A DNA stretch of 15,936 nt, taken from positions 1-15,936 of the forward strand of contig JBFXAN010000151.1 in NCBI GenBank assembly GCA_050184225.1, written 5' to 3'. This document shows, piece by piece, positions 1 through 7,158 of this stretch (position 1 is its first letter; each line of letters opens with the position of its first letter). The DNA is from JBFXAN01 sp050184225. GTDB lineage: Bacteria; Chloroflexota; Dehalococcoidia; CAUJGQ01. Made by a program: the position numbers and the translations under genes. The notes under the pieces were generated by a model. It did not search any database. It was not told the origin of the DNA and saw nothing but the letters and a program-made list of their open reading frames with translations.

Positions 1-360
1 ATCCTTACTCCGAAGTTCAAGTACACAGCCAACGCGACGTATCGACTGCCGGTTCCTGCTACGTGGGGAAGCGTCAGTCTTTCGGCGGCCTACGCCCATC
101 AGAGCAGTACCCCGGTTCAGCTGACCGTGAATCCCGCACCGGAGGACACCATTCCGTCGTTCCATACGCTCGACCTGAGTGCCGCATGGGATGACGCCTT
201 CGGGATGGCCGGCCTGAGAGTGATGGGGTACTGGAACAACGTCACGAAGACCGTGTACTCGAGCGGATTCACGCCCGGCTGGGACAGCCTCGGTTGGAGC
301 GGCATCACTCCGCAGTTGCCCCGCATGTACGGCGTGCGCATCCGCTACAGCTTCGACTAG
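1..360 (+). CDS. TonB-dependent receptor, C-terminal fragment (5' end outside window)
   Basis: The reading frame is open from the first base and ends with TAG, giving the last 119 residues of a protein. The fragment alternates short beta-strand-like stretches rich in aromatic residues (SLSAAYAHQSS, FHTLDLSAAWDDAF, GLRVMGYWNNVTKTVYSSG) and ends in YGVRIRYSFD. This is typical of the final strands of an outer-membrane beta-barrel, where an aromatic residue at or next to the C-terminus helps BAM-dependent assembly. Strands of the form 'LDLSAAW... VMGYWNNVTK' followed by a long loop and a closing strand are characteristic of TonB-dependent receptors, which import large or scarce substrates using TonB energy. 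The plug domain and TonB box would lie upstream of the window. It sits 60 bases before the haem/propeller gene in the same direction, so it probably heads or belongs to that operon. Another large barrel cannot be excluded from the fragment alone. Confidence 0.72.
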   Translation: MLTPKFKYTANATYRLPVPATWGSVSLSAAYAHQSSTPVQLTVNPAPEDTIPSFHTLDLSAAWDDAFGMAGLRVMGYWNNVTKTVYSSGFTPGWDSLGWSGITPQLPRMYGVRIRYSFD

Positions 361-420
361 CGGCTGACCAGAGGCTCATTCGCCATCGGGGGGCGTTGGC
401 CTTATTGCACGGGTGTCCGG

Positions 421-2610
421 ATGCAGATGAATCGCGTACTACTGCTGATTGCTTTGGCCTCGTTCGCGGGCGTGCTTCGTAGCGAGGCCGGCGCCGAGCC
501 GGTCTCATTTCCAAGCGTCGGAGATCGTTCAATCGGAGGTACGGTCACCGGCGGCTCGGGCCCGGAGGCCGGCGTCTGGGTGATCGCTGAGACCGCAGAC
601 CTCGCGAGCCCGTTCGTGAAGATCGTGGTCACGGACGACCATGGACGCTTCGTGCTTCCGGATCTACCCAAAGCGAAGTACAGGATCTGGGCTCGCGGCT
701 ATGGTCTGGTGGACACGAAAGCATCGGATGCCGTGCCGGGTCAGTCGATTCGCTTGATTGCTGCCGCAGCACCAACGCCCGCGGCAGCAGCGCAGATCTA
801 CCCAGCAAACTACTGGTTTTCATTGATCAGGGTGCCACCCGAGAGCGTGTTCCCGGGGACCGGGCCGGACGGCAATGGCGTCAACAAGGATTTCAGGACG
901 CAACAAGATTGGCTGGCTCACATGAAGGAGAACTGCCAGTTCTGCCACCAGATGGGTACCAGGATCACGCGCGAAGTCACAGGGGATCAACCGCTGGCGA
1001 TCTGGGATGCCAGGGTCCAGTTGCCGCGCGCACCGGACGATGTGTTCTTCGTCGGCGACAAGACTCGAATCGGACGGAACTTCGGTCCGCGAATGAACAA
1101 AATGATGACGCATTTTGGTCGCCAGCGTGCACTGGAAATGTATGCGGATTGGACGACGCGCATTGCCGAAGGCGAAACCCCCACCGTTCACCCGGAGAGA
1201 CCACTCGGCATCGAGCGCAACGTGGTCATCACGCTTTGGGGTTTTGCCGACGGCAGGTTCCTGCACGACAGCATTTCCAGCGACAAGCGCAACCCGATGA
1301 CTGGAGCGGGGGGGGCGGTCTATGGCTTTGCCCAACACTCCGGCATTGTGTCCGCCATCGATCCGAAGACGGGCGAACAGCAGCAGTTCAAGCTGACAGA
1401 CATGGTCGGCGAGTACGCCAAGAACTCGAACAACCACACAGGGACGATGGACGGCAAGGGCCGCCTGTGGATGTCGATGATCGGAAGGTACTCATACGTT
1501 GCGTCATTCTGTAGCGATCCGGAGAACAAATTTGCGCGCTACTTTCCCCGCGACGTGAAGGCAGGCTTGGTCGCGGGCATGTTCGATCCGAAGACCCGAA
1601 GCAGCGAGATGCTTCCAGTTTGTTTCGGGACTCATCATCTGAACTTCGACAAGGACGATCGCCTCTACTTCAGTGGGGACTCGGAGGTCGTAGGTTGGAT
1701 CGACGTAAAGAAGTGGGATCGAACCAAGGACGCATCGAAGTCCATCGGCTGGTGCCCGATGGTTCTGGACACCAATGGGGATGGCAGGATCACTCCGGAC
1801 CGATCTCAGTGGAACGTGCAGTTGGAAGGTCTGTTCGGCGGCGAAGGTGTCATCTTGCGGGCTGAAGACAGTGCCGCAACCGGCGGGCGTCCCCTCGACC
1901 CGAAGAAGGACACGCGCATTGCCGGCTTCAACTATGGGATGGGCATCAGTCCGACAGACCAAAGCTACTGGGCCGCAAAGTACTCCCCCTATGTCCCCTC
2001 CGGAATCTTGCGTGTCGACCCTGGCCGAGATCCGCCTCGAACCTGCAAGACCGAGTACTGGGTGGCCCCTCGAGTGCAAGGGAAGCCTTTGGCATTCAAC
2101 GCACGCAGCGTGGACGTCGATGCGCAGGGCGTGGCTTGGGTATCGTTTGGGACCGGAATTGGCAGGTTTGATCGCGCCAAGTGCAAAGCCTCGGCCAGGC
2201 AGACACTCGCCGGAGACCAGTGCCCGGAAGGGTGGGAGATCATTGAGACCCCTGGTCCGAAGTTTCGTGGAACGGGTGTCAGCAGTGACTGGTTCTATCA
2301 CACGTTTGTCGATCATCACGATACGTTCGGCCTGGGTAAGGGGATCCCGATCTTTGCCAATAGCGTCGCCGATGAACTTCTGGCCTACCTTCCAGATGTG
2401 AAGAGGTTCGTGCATTTGCGCGTGCCGTATCCGATCGGGTTCTATGCTCGCGGTGTGGACGGTCGTATCGACGATCCAACGGCGGGCTGGAAGGGGCGGG
2501 GATTGTGGGCCAGCAATAATGTCCTGCCTCTCTGGCACCAGGAAGGTGGGGAGGGCTCTACCGAGCAGCTCGCGCACTTTCAGTTGCGACCGAATCCGCT
2601 GGCCGAGTGA
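421..2610 (+). CDS. Exported carboxypeptidase-regulatory-like / single-haem / beta-propeller-like protein
   Basis: This is a 729-residue protein. Residues 1-26 look like a Sec signal peptide (MNRVLLLIALASFAGVL, possible cleavage after AGA), so it is probably periplasmic or surface-exposed. Residues about 36-115 resemble a carboxypeptidase regulatory-like beta-sandwich (GGTVTGGSGPEAGVWVIAE, then DDHGRFVLPDLPKAKYRIWA). Residues 172-176 are CQFCH, one canonical c-type haem attachment site. The remainder (about 260-700) has repeated strand patterns such as DGKGRLWMSMIG, KDDRLYFSGD and DAQGVAWVSFGTGIGRFDR, which recall virginiamycin-B-lyase/NHL-type propellers. Residues 450-460 (DTNGDGRITPD) resemble an EF-hand-like calcium loop. 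ATG at 427 is an alternative start; neither has a strong ribosome site. It lies between a TonB-dependent receptor and a Tat-exported deacetylase, so it may process or sense the imported compound. The reaction is unknown: an oxidoreductase using the haem or a lyase are both possible. Confidence 0.82.
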   Translation: MQMNRVLLLIALASFAGVLRSEAGAEPVSFPSVGDRSIGGTVTGGSGPEAGVWVIAETADLASPFVKIVVTDDHGRFVLPDLPKAKYRIWARGYGLVDTKASDAVPGQSIRLIAAAAPTPAAAAQIYPANYWFSLIRVPPESVFPGTGPDGNGVNKDFRTQQDWLAHMKENCQFCHQMGTRITREVTGDQPLAIWDARVQLPRAPDDVFFVGDKTRIGRNFGPRMNKMMTHFGRQRALEMYADWTTRIAEGETPTVHPERPLGIERNVVITLWGFADGRFLHDSISSDKRNPMTGAGGAVYGFAQHSGIVSAIDPKTGEQQQFKLTDMVGEYAKNSNNHTGTMDGKGRLWMSMIGRYSYVASFCSDPENKFARYFPRDVKAGLVAGMFDPKTRSSEMLPVCFGTHHLNFDKDDRLYFSGDSEVVGWIDVKKWDRTKDASKSIGWCPMVLDTNGDGRITPDRSQWNVQLEGLFGGEGVILRAEDSAATGGRPLDPKKDTRIAGFNYGMGISPTDQSYWAAKYSPYVPSGILRVDPGRDPPRTCKTEYWVAPRVQGKPLAFNARSVDVDAQGVAWVSFGTGIGRFDRAKCKASARQTLAGDQCPEGWEIIETPGPKFRGTGVSSDWFYHTFVDHHDTFGLGKGIPIFANSVADELLAYLPDVKRFVHLRVPYPIGFYARGVDGRIDDPTAGWKGRGLWASNNVLPLWHQEGGEGSTEQLAHFQLRPNPLAE

Positions 2611-2639
2611 GGCAGTTTTCGCGAGGTCGAGGAGCACAC

Positions 2640-3758
2640 ATGAAAATCGGTGTTGACGACAGTCTTGTCGACTTGCGACGTCGGCAAGTCCTGAAGGGCG
2701 CGGTGGCCTGTGCTACTGCGATCGGTGCAGCCTCCGCGAGTGGCGTCTACGCCGGAGCGAGCCCTGCGGCGACACGCGTACCGAGAGCGGACGCGCACGG
2801 ACTCAAGGGTCTTCGCGTGGCCGTTACGACGGACGACATGGCGCTCGTGCGCGGCTTGCCGCATTCACCGGGTCACGACCCCATCAAGACTGCAGGCGCA
2901 TTTGTCCGGGCGTTTGACAAGCACGGCGTTCGTGGCGTGTATCAGTTCTCGAATGCAGTCCCCTTTGTCGAAGATCCGGGCCTGCTGAAGGCGCTCGACA
3001 TATGGGGCGACGGCGGGCATTACTTTGGCAACCACACCTACCAGCATGCGCCACTGTCGAAGATGCTGTCGGCTGACTACGTGCGCGAAATCGAGCGCGC
3101 AGAAGTCGTATTGAAGCGATATCTGGAGCGCTCTCCTCGGCGTTACTTCCGGTACTGTGCGTATCAACTCGGCAATACACAGTGCAAGGTGAACAACGCA
3201 CTCGGCTGGCTCGTGCGGCAAAACTACACGCCAGCCCCGGTTACGGTCGGCTTCGACGACGCCATGTTCATCATGCCGCACCTGCGCACCACGAAGTATG
3301 GAACGGAAGCAGAACTCGAGTGGCTCCGAGAATCGTACGTGGAGTGCGCAGTCGAAGAACTGAGTCTGGCGGCGACAAACGCCGAGAAAGTCTTCAAGCG
3401 TAGTCCGGCACAGATCTGGTTGATCCATGGAACCTCGATTGCCGCCGAATGCATCGATCGAATTCTCGATCGGTTCAAGCGCGAGGGCGTCGTTTTCATC
3501 TCATTGGACGAGGCGCTTCTCGATCCGATGAACATGATTCCGCCACCCATAGTGACAACGACCTTCATGTTTCACATCCAGATGTGGGGCATCGCCATGG
3601 GAACGCCGGTGGAATTTCCCCGTCCGGCGATCTTTGACGAGGTAGAGAAGCTGCACCCGCGGCCAGGTGAGATGACCCAGGACATGTTCAAGGCCGCGTT
3701 GTCGAAGATGGATGCCAGGTGGACGCCGGAGGGCACTCCTCTGGATCACGACTGCTGA
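2640..3758 (+). CDS. Tat-exported polysaccharide deacetylase-like (NodB-fold) hydrolase
   Basis: This is a 372-residue protein. The ATG at 2640 is preferred over the GTG at 2607, which overlaps the previous gene, because a purine-rich GAGGTCGAGGAG lies just upstream. The N-terminus has a twin-arginine signal, RRRQVLKGAVACATAIGAA (residues 13-31), so the folded protein probably goes to the periplasm by the Tat route. Tat use would fit a metalloenzyme. NodB-type motifs are visible: TTDD at 63-66 (usual TFDD, catalytic base plus metal ligand), HTYQH at 132-136 (the two metal histidines, HxxxH), and RRYFRY near 167-172 in place of the RxPxG motif. The family hydrolyses acetyl or other C-N bonds in N-acetylated sugars, and some members act on imides, amides or formamides. 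No carbohydrate gene surrounds it, so a non-sugar amide is possible. It lies 29 bases after the haem/propeller gene and 12 before the MaoC-like gene, which suggests translation from one message. Confidence 0.8.
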   Translation: MKIGVDDSLVDLRRRQVLKGAVACATAIGAASASGVYAGASPAATRVPRADAHGLKGLRVAVTTDDMALVRGLPHSPGHDPIKTAGAFVRAFDKHGVRGVYQFSNAVPFVEDPGLLKALDIWGDGGHYFGNHTYQHAPLSKMLSADYVREIERAEVVLKRYLERSPRRYFRYCAYQLGNTQCKVNNALGWLVRQNYTPAPVTVGFDDAMFIMPHLRTTKYGTEAELEWLRESYVECAVEELSLAATNAEKVFKRSPAQIWLIHGTSIAAECIDRILDRFKREGVVFISLDEALLDPMNMIPPPIVTTTFMFHIQMWGIAMGTPVEFPRPAIFDEVEKLHPRPGEMTQDMFKAALSKMDARWTPEGTPLDHDC

Positions 3759-3770
3759 TAGGCGGGATCC

Positions 3771-4259
3771 ATGGCAATACCAGTCGATGTCGAGATGGTA
3801 GGACTGGGGTTCTACTACGAGGAGATGCCACAAGGGCGCCGATTCCGGACCATCGGACGAACGATTACCGACGCCGACATCACTGCCTTTGTCGGTGTAA
3901 CCGGCATGACGGAAGTGCTGTTTACCAATCTCGTCTACGCGCGGTCAGAATCGGTCATGAAGGGGCGCGTTGCCCCCGCAGCGCTGGTCGTCGCGTTTGC
4001 CGAAGGCCTGGTCATGCAGACGACGTTGCAGCACACAGGTCTGGCGTTCCTGGGCATGAGCCTGGAGGTGAAGCGCCCCGTGATGGCCGGAGACACCATC
4101 ACGGTGGTCTGCGAGGTGTCTGCCGCGCGTTTGACGAGCAACCGGGCCCGCGGCATCGTGACGACAAGAAACGATATCTATAATCAGGACGACGAACTCG
4201 TCGTCACGTATACGCCGACACGCATGATCAAGTGCAGAAGTGGCGCGATACCAGACTGA
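3771..4259 (+). CDS. MaoC-like hot-dog-fold protein lacking the hydratase catalytic motif
   Basis: This is a 162-residue cytosolic protein with no signal peptide. GGCGGG ends a few bases before the ATG and serves as the ribosome site. The sequence has the layout of MaoC/R-hydratase single hot-dog domains: FYYEEMPQGRRFRTIGRTITDADITAF near residues 14-40, the RVAPAALVVAFAEGL helix at 66-80, and the strand FLGMSLEVKRPVMAGDTITVVCEV that completes the sheet. In active (R)-enoyl-CoA hydratases, ITxFxxLTGDxNPxH supplies the catalytic Asp and His. Here the equivalent is ITAFVGVTGMTEVLF (residues 37-51), with Met at the Asp position and Phe at the His position. It may therefore bind an acyl-CoA without hydrating it, act as a thioesterase-like protein, or use other residues. 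It is last in the plus-strand run and convergent with the MFS gene. The family assignment is fairly sure; the activity is not. Confidence 0.75.
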   Translation: MAIPVDVEMVGLGFYYEEMPQGRRFRTIGRTITDADITAFVGVTGMTEVLFTNLVYARSESVMKGRVAPAALVVAFAEGLVMQTTLQHTGLAFLGMSLEVKRPVMAGDTITVVCEVSAARLTSNRARGIVTTRNDIYNQDDELVVTYTPTRMIKCRSGAIPD

Positions 4260-4279
4260 TCCGATTCAGGCCGGTATCG
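4246..4279. terminator. Weak inverted repeat between convergent genes
   Basis: CGATACC and GGTATCG form a perfect 7-bp stem with a 20-base loop, spanning the end of the MaoC-like gene and the gap before the convergent MFS gene. It could slow or stop transcription from either side. There is no clear run of T on either strand, so it is not a convincing intrinsic terminator. Confidence 0.25.
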
Positions 4280-4299
4280 GGCGTTCATCTGTCCCCACC

Positions 4300-5631
4300 T
4301 CACCGTGCGGAACGTTGCTGCTTGTCTTCTTGGTTTCGAGCGGCGGCAACAGCAAATAGGCCGATGCCGACAATCATCACGCCCGTGTTGTACCACGCCC
4401 CGGCGTTGAAGCTATGCGTGAGGCCGCGCAGGTAGCCAATGATCGCAGGACTCGTGATAGACGCGAAGGTGCCGATCGTGGATATCAGTGCGATTGCCAC
4501 GGCTTGGCGATGACGAGGTATTGCACTGGCCGCCGAAGCCCAGAAAATCGCGAGGGCCGCATAGGCTCCCATGAAGCACAGACAAAGACCGATCATCTGG
4601 GTGTAGACGGTCTCTGTGCGGGCGATCAGCACCCAGCCGGCTGCGGCGGTCGACATTGAGCCGAGCAGATGCCACCGCCTTTCACCGGTCTTGTCCGAAT
4701 GCGACGACACGAACTGCATCGCGAGTATCGCGAAGAATGGGGGAATGGCTGTGACGAGGCTGACCAGCAGGACGCGATGGTCCTCGTTGAGAACGTCCTT
4801 GACGATCAACGGAGCCCAGATGCTAAAGGTTGTTATCGTATTGATGATACAGAAGTATGTTGCACCCAAAGCCAGGATGGCGGGACTTGAAATTTCAGTG
4901 ATCAGATCGCTTACCTTTGGATGGGCTGCCCGTGTCGTCGCGTGATCGGAGTCGAGTCGATACTGCAGGGCGGACTTTTCCTCGACGCTGAGCCAGGAAG
5001 CTTCGCTGGGCCTGTTGGGTAGCAAGAAATATACGGCGCAACCCGCAATCACCGAGGGAATGCCCTCGAGTAGAAAGAGCCATTGCCAGCCCCGTAGACC
5101 AAGCCAGCCATCCATTTGAAGGATGACTCCGGATATGGGGGCTCCTATGAGTAGCGCTGTCGGCAACGACGCTAGGAACAGCGCATTGGCGCGCGCGCGA
5201 TGTTCTTGCGGGAACCACTGGCCTAGGTAGTACATCATGCCTGGCAGGAGCCCCGCTTCGGCGGCACCAACAAGCGCGCGAAGGAAGCACAGGCTGTAGG
5301 GGCCGGCGGCAAACATGGTTGCCGCGGAGGCAAGGCCCCACGTGACCATGATTCGAGCAATCCAGACGCGGGCGCCAAATCTGGTGAGGGCCACATTGCT
5401 GGGCACTTCGCAAAGCGAGTAAAAAATATAGAAGGCCGTGCCGGCGAATCCGAACGCCTGCGCCGATATCGCCAGATCGGCGTTCATGGTCAACGCAGCG
5501 AAGCCAACGTTGATCCTGTCCATGTAAGACAGCACGTATATCAACATGCACCAGGGTACGAGCCGTAAGAAAGTCTTCTTGACGGCTCTCTCAGCTGCTT
5601 CGTCGTTCAATAACGATCCTCCGATGCTCAT
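4300..5631 (-). CDS. MFS transporter, anion:cation symporter (ACS) type
   Basis: This 443-residue protein has about 12 hydrophobic segments, the usual MFS length and layout. Near the N-terminus, LVPWCMLIYVLSYMDRINVGFAALTM matches the first helix and loop of the ACS group (phthalate, tartrate, 4-hydroxyphenylacetate, galactarate and similar organic anions), where the D-R-x-N-x-G/Y-F-A stretch is a hallmark. Later segments such as GLLPGMMYYLGQWFPQEHRARANALF also fit this group. A central cytoplasmic loop with RPSEASWLSVEEKSALQYRL is likewise typical. It should be an inner-membrane importer of a carboxylate coupled to protons. The start is uncertain: ATG at 5631 has only a weak ribosome site, an in-frame TTG lies at 5649, and GGAGG just inside the gene sits 7 bases before an in-frame TTG at 5610. 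Being convergent with the plus-strand run, it may import a substrate or product of that pathway. Confidence 0.88.
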   Translation of the reverse strand: MSIGGSLLNDEAAERAVKKTFLRLVPWCMLIYVLSYMDRINVGFAALTMNADLAISAQAFGFAGTAFYIFYSLCEVPSNVALTRFGARVWIARIMVTWGLASAATMFAAGPYSLCFLRALVGAAEAGLLPGMMYYLGQWFPQEHRARANALFLASLPTALLIGAPISGVILQMDGWLGLRGWQWLFLLEGIPSVIAGCAVYFLLPNRPSEASWLSVEEKSALQYRLDSDHATTRAAHPKVSDLITEISSPAILALGATYFCIINTITTFSIWAPLIVKDVLNEDHRVLLVSLVTAIPPFFAILAMQFVSSHSDKTGERRWHLLGSMSTAAAGWVLIARTETVYTQMIGLCLCFMGAYAALAIFWASAASAIPRHRQAVAIALISTIGTFASITSPAIIGYLRGLTHSFNAGAWYNTGVMIVGIGLFAVAAARNQEDKQQRSAR

Positions 5632-5692
5632 GTGGCGGCCGTTCGCCAACGATCGACAGGCGACGCATGGCGCTGCGCGAGGTACATGACAG

Positions 5693-5719
5693 TGGATAAG
5701 AAAGGCACGTATATGTCAA
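5693..5719 (-). promoter_or_regulatory. Possible promoter of the MFS gene
   Basis: On the minus strand a perfect TTGACA (-35-like) is followed 15 bases later by TATCCA (weak -10-like), upstream of the MFS gene. The -35 also overlaps a GTCAA-TGTGC-TTGAC inverted repeat at 5715-5729 that could bind a regulator. The spacing is short and the -10 poor, so this is tentative. Confidence 0.25.
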
Positions 5720-5726
5720 TGTGCTT

Positions 5727-5752
5727 GACGTCCCCCGCATTCGAGTAGCGGA
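5727..5752 (+). repeat. Left terminal inverted repeat of the IS3 remnant
   Basis: It contains GACGTC, CCCCGC, then ATTC and GAGTAGCGGA. It pairs with the right end with one single-base insertion or deletion on each side and a short mismatched stretch. A TG precedes ACGTC at 5726-5727, as is common at IS3-family tips. Confidence 0.7.
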
Positions 5753-5788
5753 GCAGTTTAGAGTCCGACCCCGCGTGGGAGGTTGGAC

Positions 5789-6109
5789 GTGAAGAAGCGA
5801 TTCAGCGACGAACAGATCGTTGGCTTTCTGCGGGAGGCCGATAGGGGCGTGGCCGTGAAGGACCTGTGCCGTCGGCACGGGTTTTGGGACGCGAGCTATT
5901 TCCTGTGGCGCAGCACGTACGGTGGTATGGACGTGTCGGATGCGAAGCGGCTCAAGGCGCTGGGTGGACTGACACCCAGTGATTACGCAAGAGAGCTGGC
6001 GCAACGGGCCGTTACAATGCCCGGGAAGCTCTCTAATCCCATCCGCTACTCAAGGCGGGGCGACGTCGCCAGTGCCCAGATTCGTCGCCCTCGGCGCGCC
6101 ATTGCCTGA
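5789..6109 (+). pseudogene. IS3-family transposase remnant, OrfA N-terminus fused to OrfB C-terminus
   Basis: The GTG start at 5789 lies 6 bases after GGAGG and gives (M)KKRFSDEQIVGFLREAD, the usual beginning of IS3 OrfA; a TTG at 5783 is less likely. Residues 1-58 carry the OrfA helix-turn-helix (VKDLCRRHGFWDASYFLWR) and the conserved GGMDVSDAKRLKAL. Normally EDEN and a leucine-zipper region would follow, but here the sequence jumps to GGLTPSDYARELAQ, the style of the OrfB C-terminus (usually SLGGLTPxEFA). The join falls at GCGCTGGG, which could encode both KAL and ALGG, suggesting deletion between short matching sequences. The DDE catalytic residues are absent. The last residues read through the right inverted repeat and into flanking DNA. 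The 106-residue product might still bind the element ends, but it is most simply a dead gene. Confidence 0.75.
6042..6067 (-). repeat. Right terminal inverted repeat of the IS3 remnant
   Basis: Read on the minus strand it is GACGTC, G, CCCCGC, CTT, GAGTAGCGGA, mirroring the left end. The transposase-remnant frame reads through this repeat, so the normal OrfB stop has been lost or lies in another frame. Confidence 0.7.
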
Positions 6110-6112
6110 ATG

Positions 6113-6136
6113 AAAAGGGCACCTCAGCGGGTGCCC
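6113..6136 (-). terminator. Intrinsic terminator of the lipoprotein gene
   Basis: GGGCACC and GGTGCCC form a perfect 7-bp GC-rich stem with a 6-base loop. On the minus strand the stem is followed directly by TTTT (5'-TTTTCATT), as expected for termination of the lipoprotein transcript about 90 bases after its stop codon. On the plus strand it is followed by TCCTTGATTGTTT, so it may also weakly stop transcription from the IS remnant. Confidence 0.8.
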
Positions 6137-6175
6137 TCCTTGATTGTTTCCCAGACTTGCGTTGCCGCCGCTGAA

Positions 6176-6207
6176 CGCCTCGCCGCGTGCGTGCACACGG
6201 CGAAGCG
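6176..6207 (-). other. Hairpin in the 3' untranslated region of the lipoprotein mRNA
   Basis: On the minus strand, 13-base arms (6195-6207 and 6176-6188) pair fully around a 6-base loop, with two pairs being G-U wobbles. On the plus strand the same two positions are C/A mismatches, so the structure favours RNA from the lipoprotein gene. There is no T run after it, so it is more likely an mRNA stability or processing element than a terminator. Confidence 0.5.
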
Positions 6208-6225
6208 GCGACGATCCTTCTCAAT

Positions 6226-7158
6226 TCAGTTGGCGACCACCTTGATCGCCTGGTCGAGCGTTATCGTCAGTGTCGAGCCATCGGCCAGCTGAACTTCCGT
6301 GCCGGTGTTCTTGGCAACGACGGCGCCGGCTGCACCACCCAGCAAGCCGCCAACGATCGTGCCGGTGCCGCCCTTTTTGACCTGACTACCGACGATCGCG
6401 CCGGCCGCGACGCCGCCGATGATCTTGGCCACGTCGCGACCCTTCTCGCTCTTGCCCAGCTGCGTGAGCTGGCCGCTGATCGGTATCCGCTGGCCGTCGG
6501 CGAGTTCAAGGTGGTCGAACGTGAGGCCCAGCGTGGGAACGGTGCCGATCTTGTCGCTACCGGAAACGACCGCCGAGACCGTGCCGGTGGCGCGCGTACC
6601 TGCCGGCAGGACGCGACGGTCGTTGATCATCAGGTCCGAAACGAGGCGCGCCTCGAATGCGTCGCCCGGCTTGGCGGTCTTGGTGGAGAGGTCGGATGAC
6701 AACGCCACGGTCAGCTGTGTGCCCGCCGGCACTTCGATCGGCTCGGGGGATGGCGCCGGTGCGGCCTTCGCCGCTTCAGTTCTGGCAGGTGTCGCCGTCG
6801 GACCCTTCGGCGGTGCCGTCTTCTCGATTGCCGCTTTCCTGGCCGCCGCCGCCTTCGCCGCGTCCTTCGCCGCGGCCTCACGTTCACGTTCTGCGGCTTC
6901 CGCTGCCGCCTGCTGACGGTCGTTCTCCAGTTCCTGTTCCTTCGCTGCCAGTTCAGCCTCGCGCTGCGCCAGCTGTTGCGATCGGGCCTCTAGCTCGGCG
7001 GCGCGCGCCGCATCGACGGCGGGCGGGGCGTCCGTGACTGGTTTTTCCTGTGGCTGCGGGCCGGTCCCGCCACCACAAGCGGCCAGTGACACCGCAACGG
7101 CGACGCTCAACAGGGCCGCAGCGACCGGGTTGGACTCCAGGCGGATCTTGGTACGCAT
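6226..7158 (-). CDS. Lipoprotein with coiled coil and C-terminal glycine zipper
   Basis: This is a 310-residue protein. The ATG at 7158 is chosen because AAGGAGAG lies 7 bases upstream; the upstream start at 7182 would add residues before the signal. Residues 1-27 are a signal peptide ending in the lipobox LAAC, with Cys28 as the lipidated residue, so the mature protein should be anchored in a membrane facing the periplasm. Residues about 47-115 are rich in Ala, Glu, Lys, Gln and Arg with heptad spacing and should form a long helix or coiled coil, followed by a Pro/Ala linker to about 140. Residues 141-235 look like a beta-rich domain (VPAGTQLTVALSSDLSTKTAKPGDAFEARL...PAGTRATGTVSAV). Residues 247-283 form a glycine zipper (GGVAAGAIVGSQV...GTIVGGLLGGAAGAVVA), which can insert in or pack against membranes. 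It resembles envelope-stress or surface lipoproteins; no specific partner is evident. Confidence 0.85.
   Translation of the reverse strand: MRTKIRLESNPVAAALLSVAVAVSLAACGGGTGPQPQEKPVTDAPPAVDAARAAELEARSQQLAQREAELAAKEQELENDRQQAAAEAAEREREAAAKDAAKAAAARKAAIEKTAPPKGPTATPARTEAAKAAPAPSPEPIEVPAGTQLTVALSSDLSTKTAKPGDAFEARLVSDLMINDRRVLPAGTRATGTVSAVVSGSDKIGTVPTLGLTFDHLELADGQRIPISGQLTQLGKSEKGRDVAKIIGGVAAGAIVGSQVKKGGTGTIVGGLLGGAAGAVVAKNTGTEVQLADGSTLTITLDQAIKVVAN

Larger units (their letters stand above)
5727..6067 (+). mobile_element. IS3-family remnant with both ends but a large internal deletion
   Basis: The element is bounded by matching inverted repeats: 5727-5752 on the left and 6042-6067 on the right, both reading GACGTC, CCCCGC and GAGTAGCGGA from the outside in, with small differences between blocks. 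Inside is an IS3 OrfA start fused to what looks like an OrfB tail. A full IS3 element is about 1.2-1.5 kb, so roughly 1 kb is missing and no DDE catalytic core remains. It cannot move by itself but could be moved by a full-length relative elsewhere in the genome. GACGTC is itself palindromic, so whether it is part of the ends or a target feature is undecided. It lies between the MFS and lipoprotein genes. Confidence 0.72.

Noticed and set aside
1768..1800. EF-hand-like loop DTNGDGRITPD as a true calcium site
   Set aside because: The loop lacks the usual acidic residue at the last ligand position and stands alone, so it is mentioned only as a resemblance.
1504..2637. A 377-residue minus-strand open frame
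   Set aside because: It is antisense to the haem/propeller gene, whose frame carries the signal peptide and CxxCH; no family features were seen in the shadow.
5727..6067. GACGTC at both ends as a target-site duplication
   Set aside because: GACGTC is its own reverse complement, so it fits an inverted repeat equally well, and IS3-family duplications are usually 3-5 bases.
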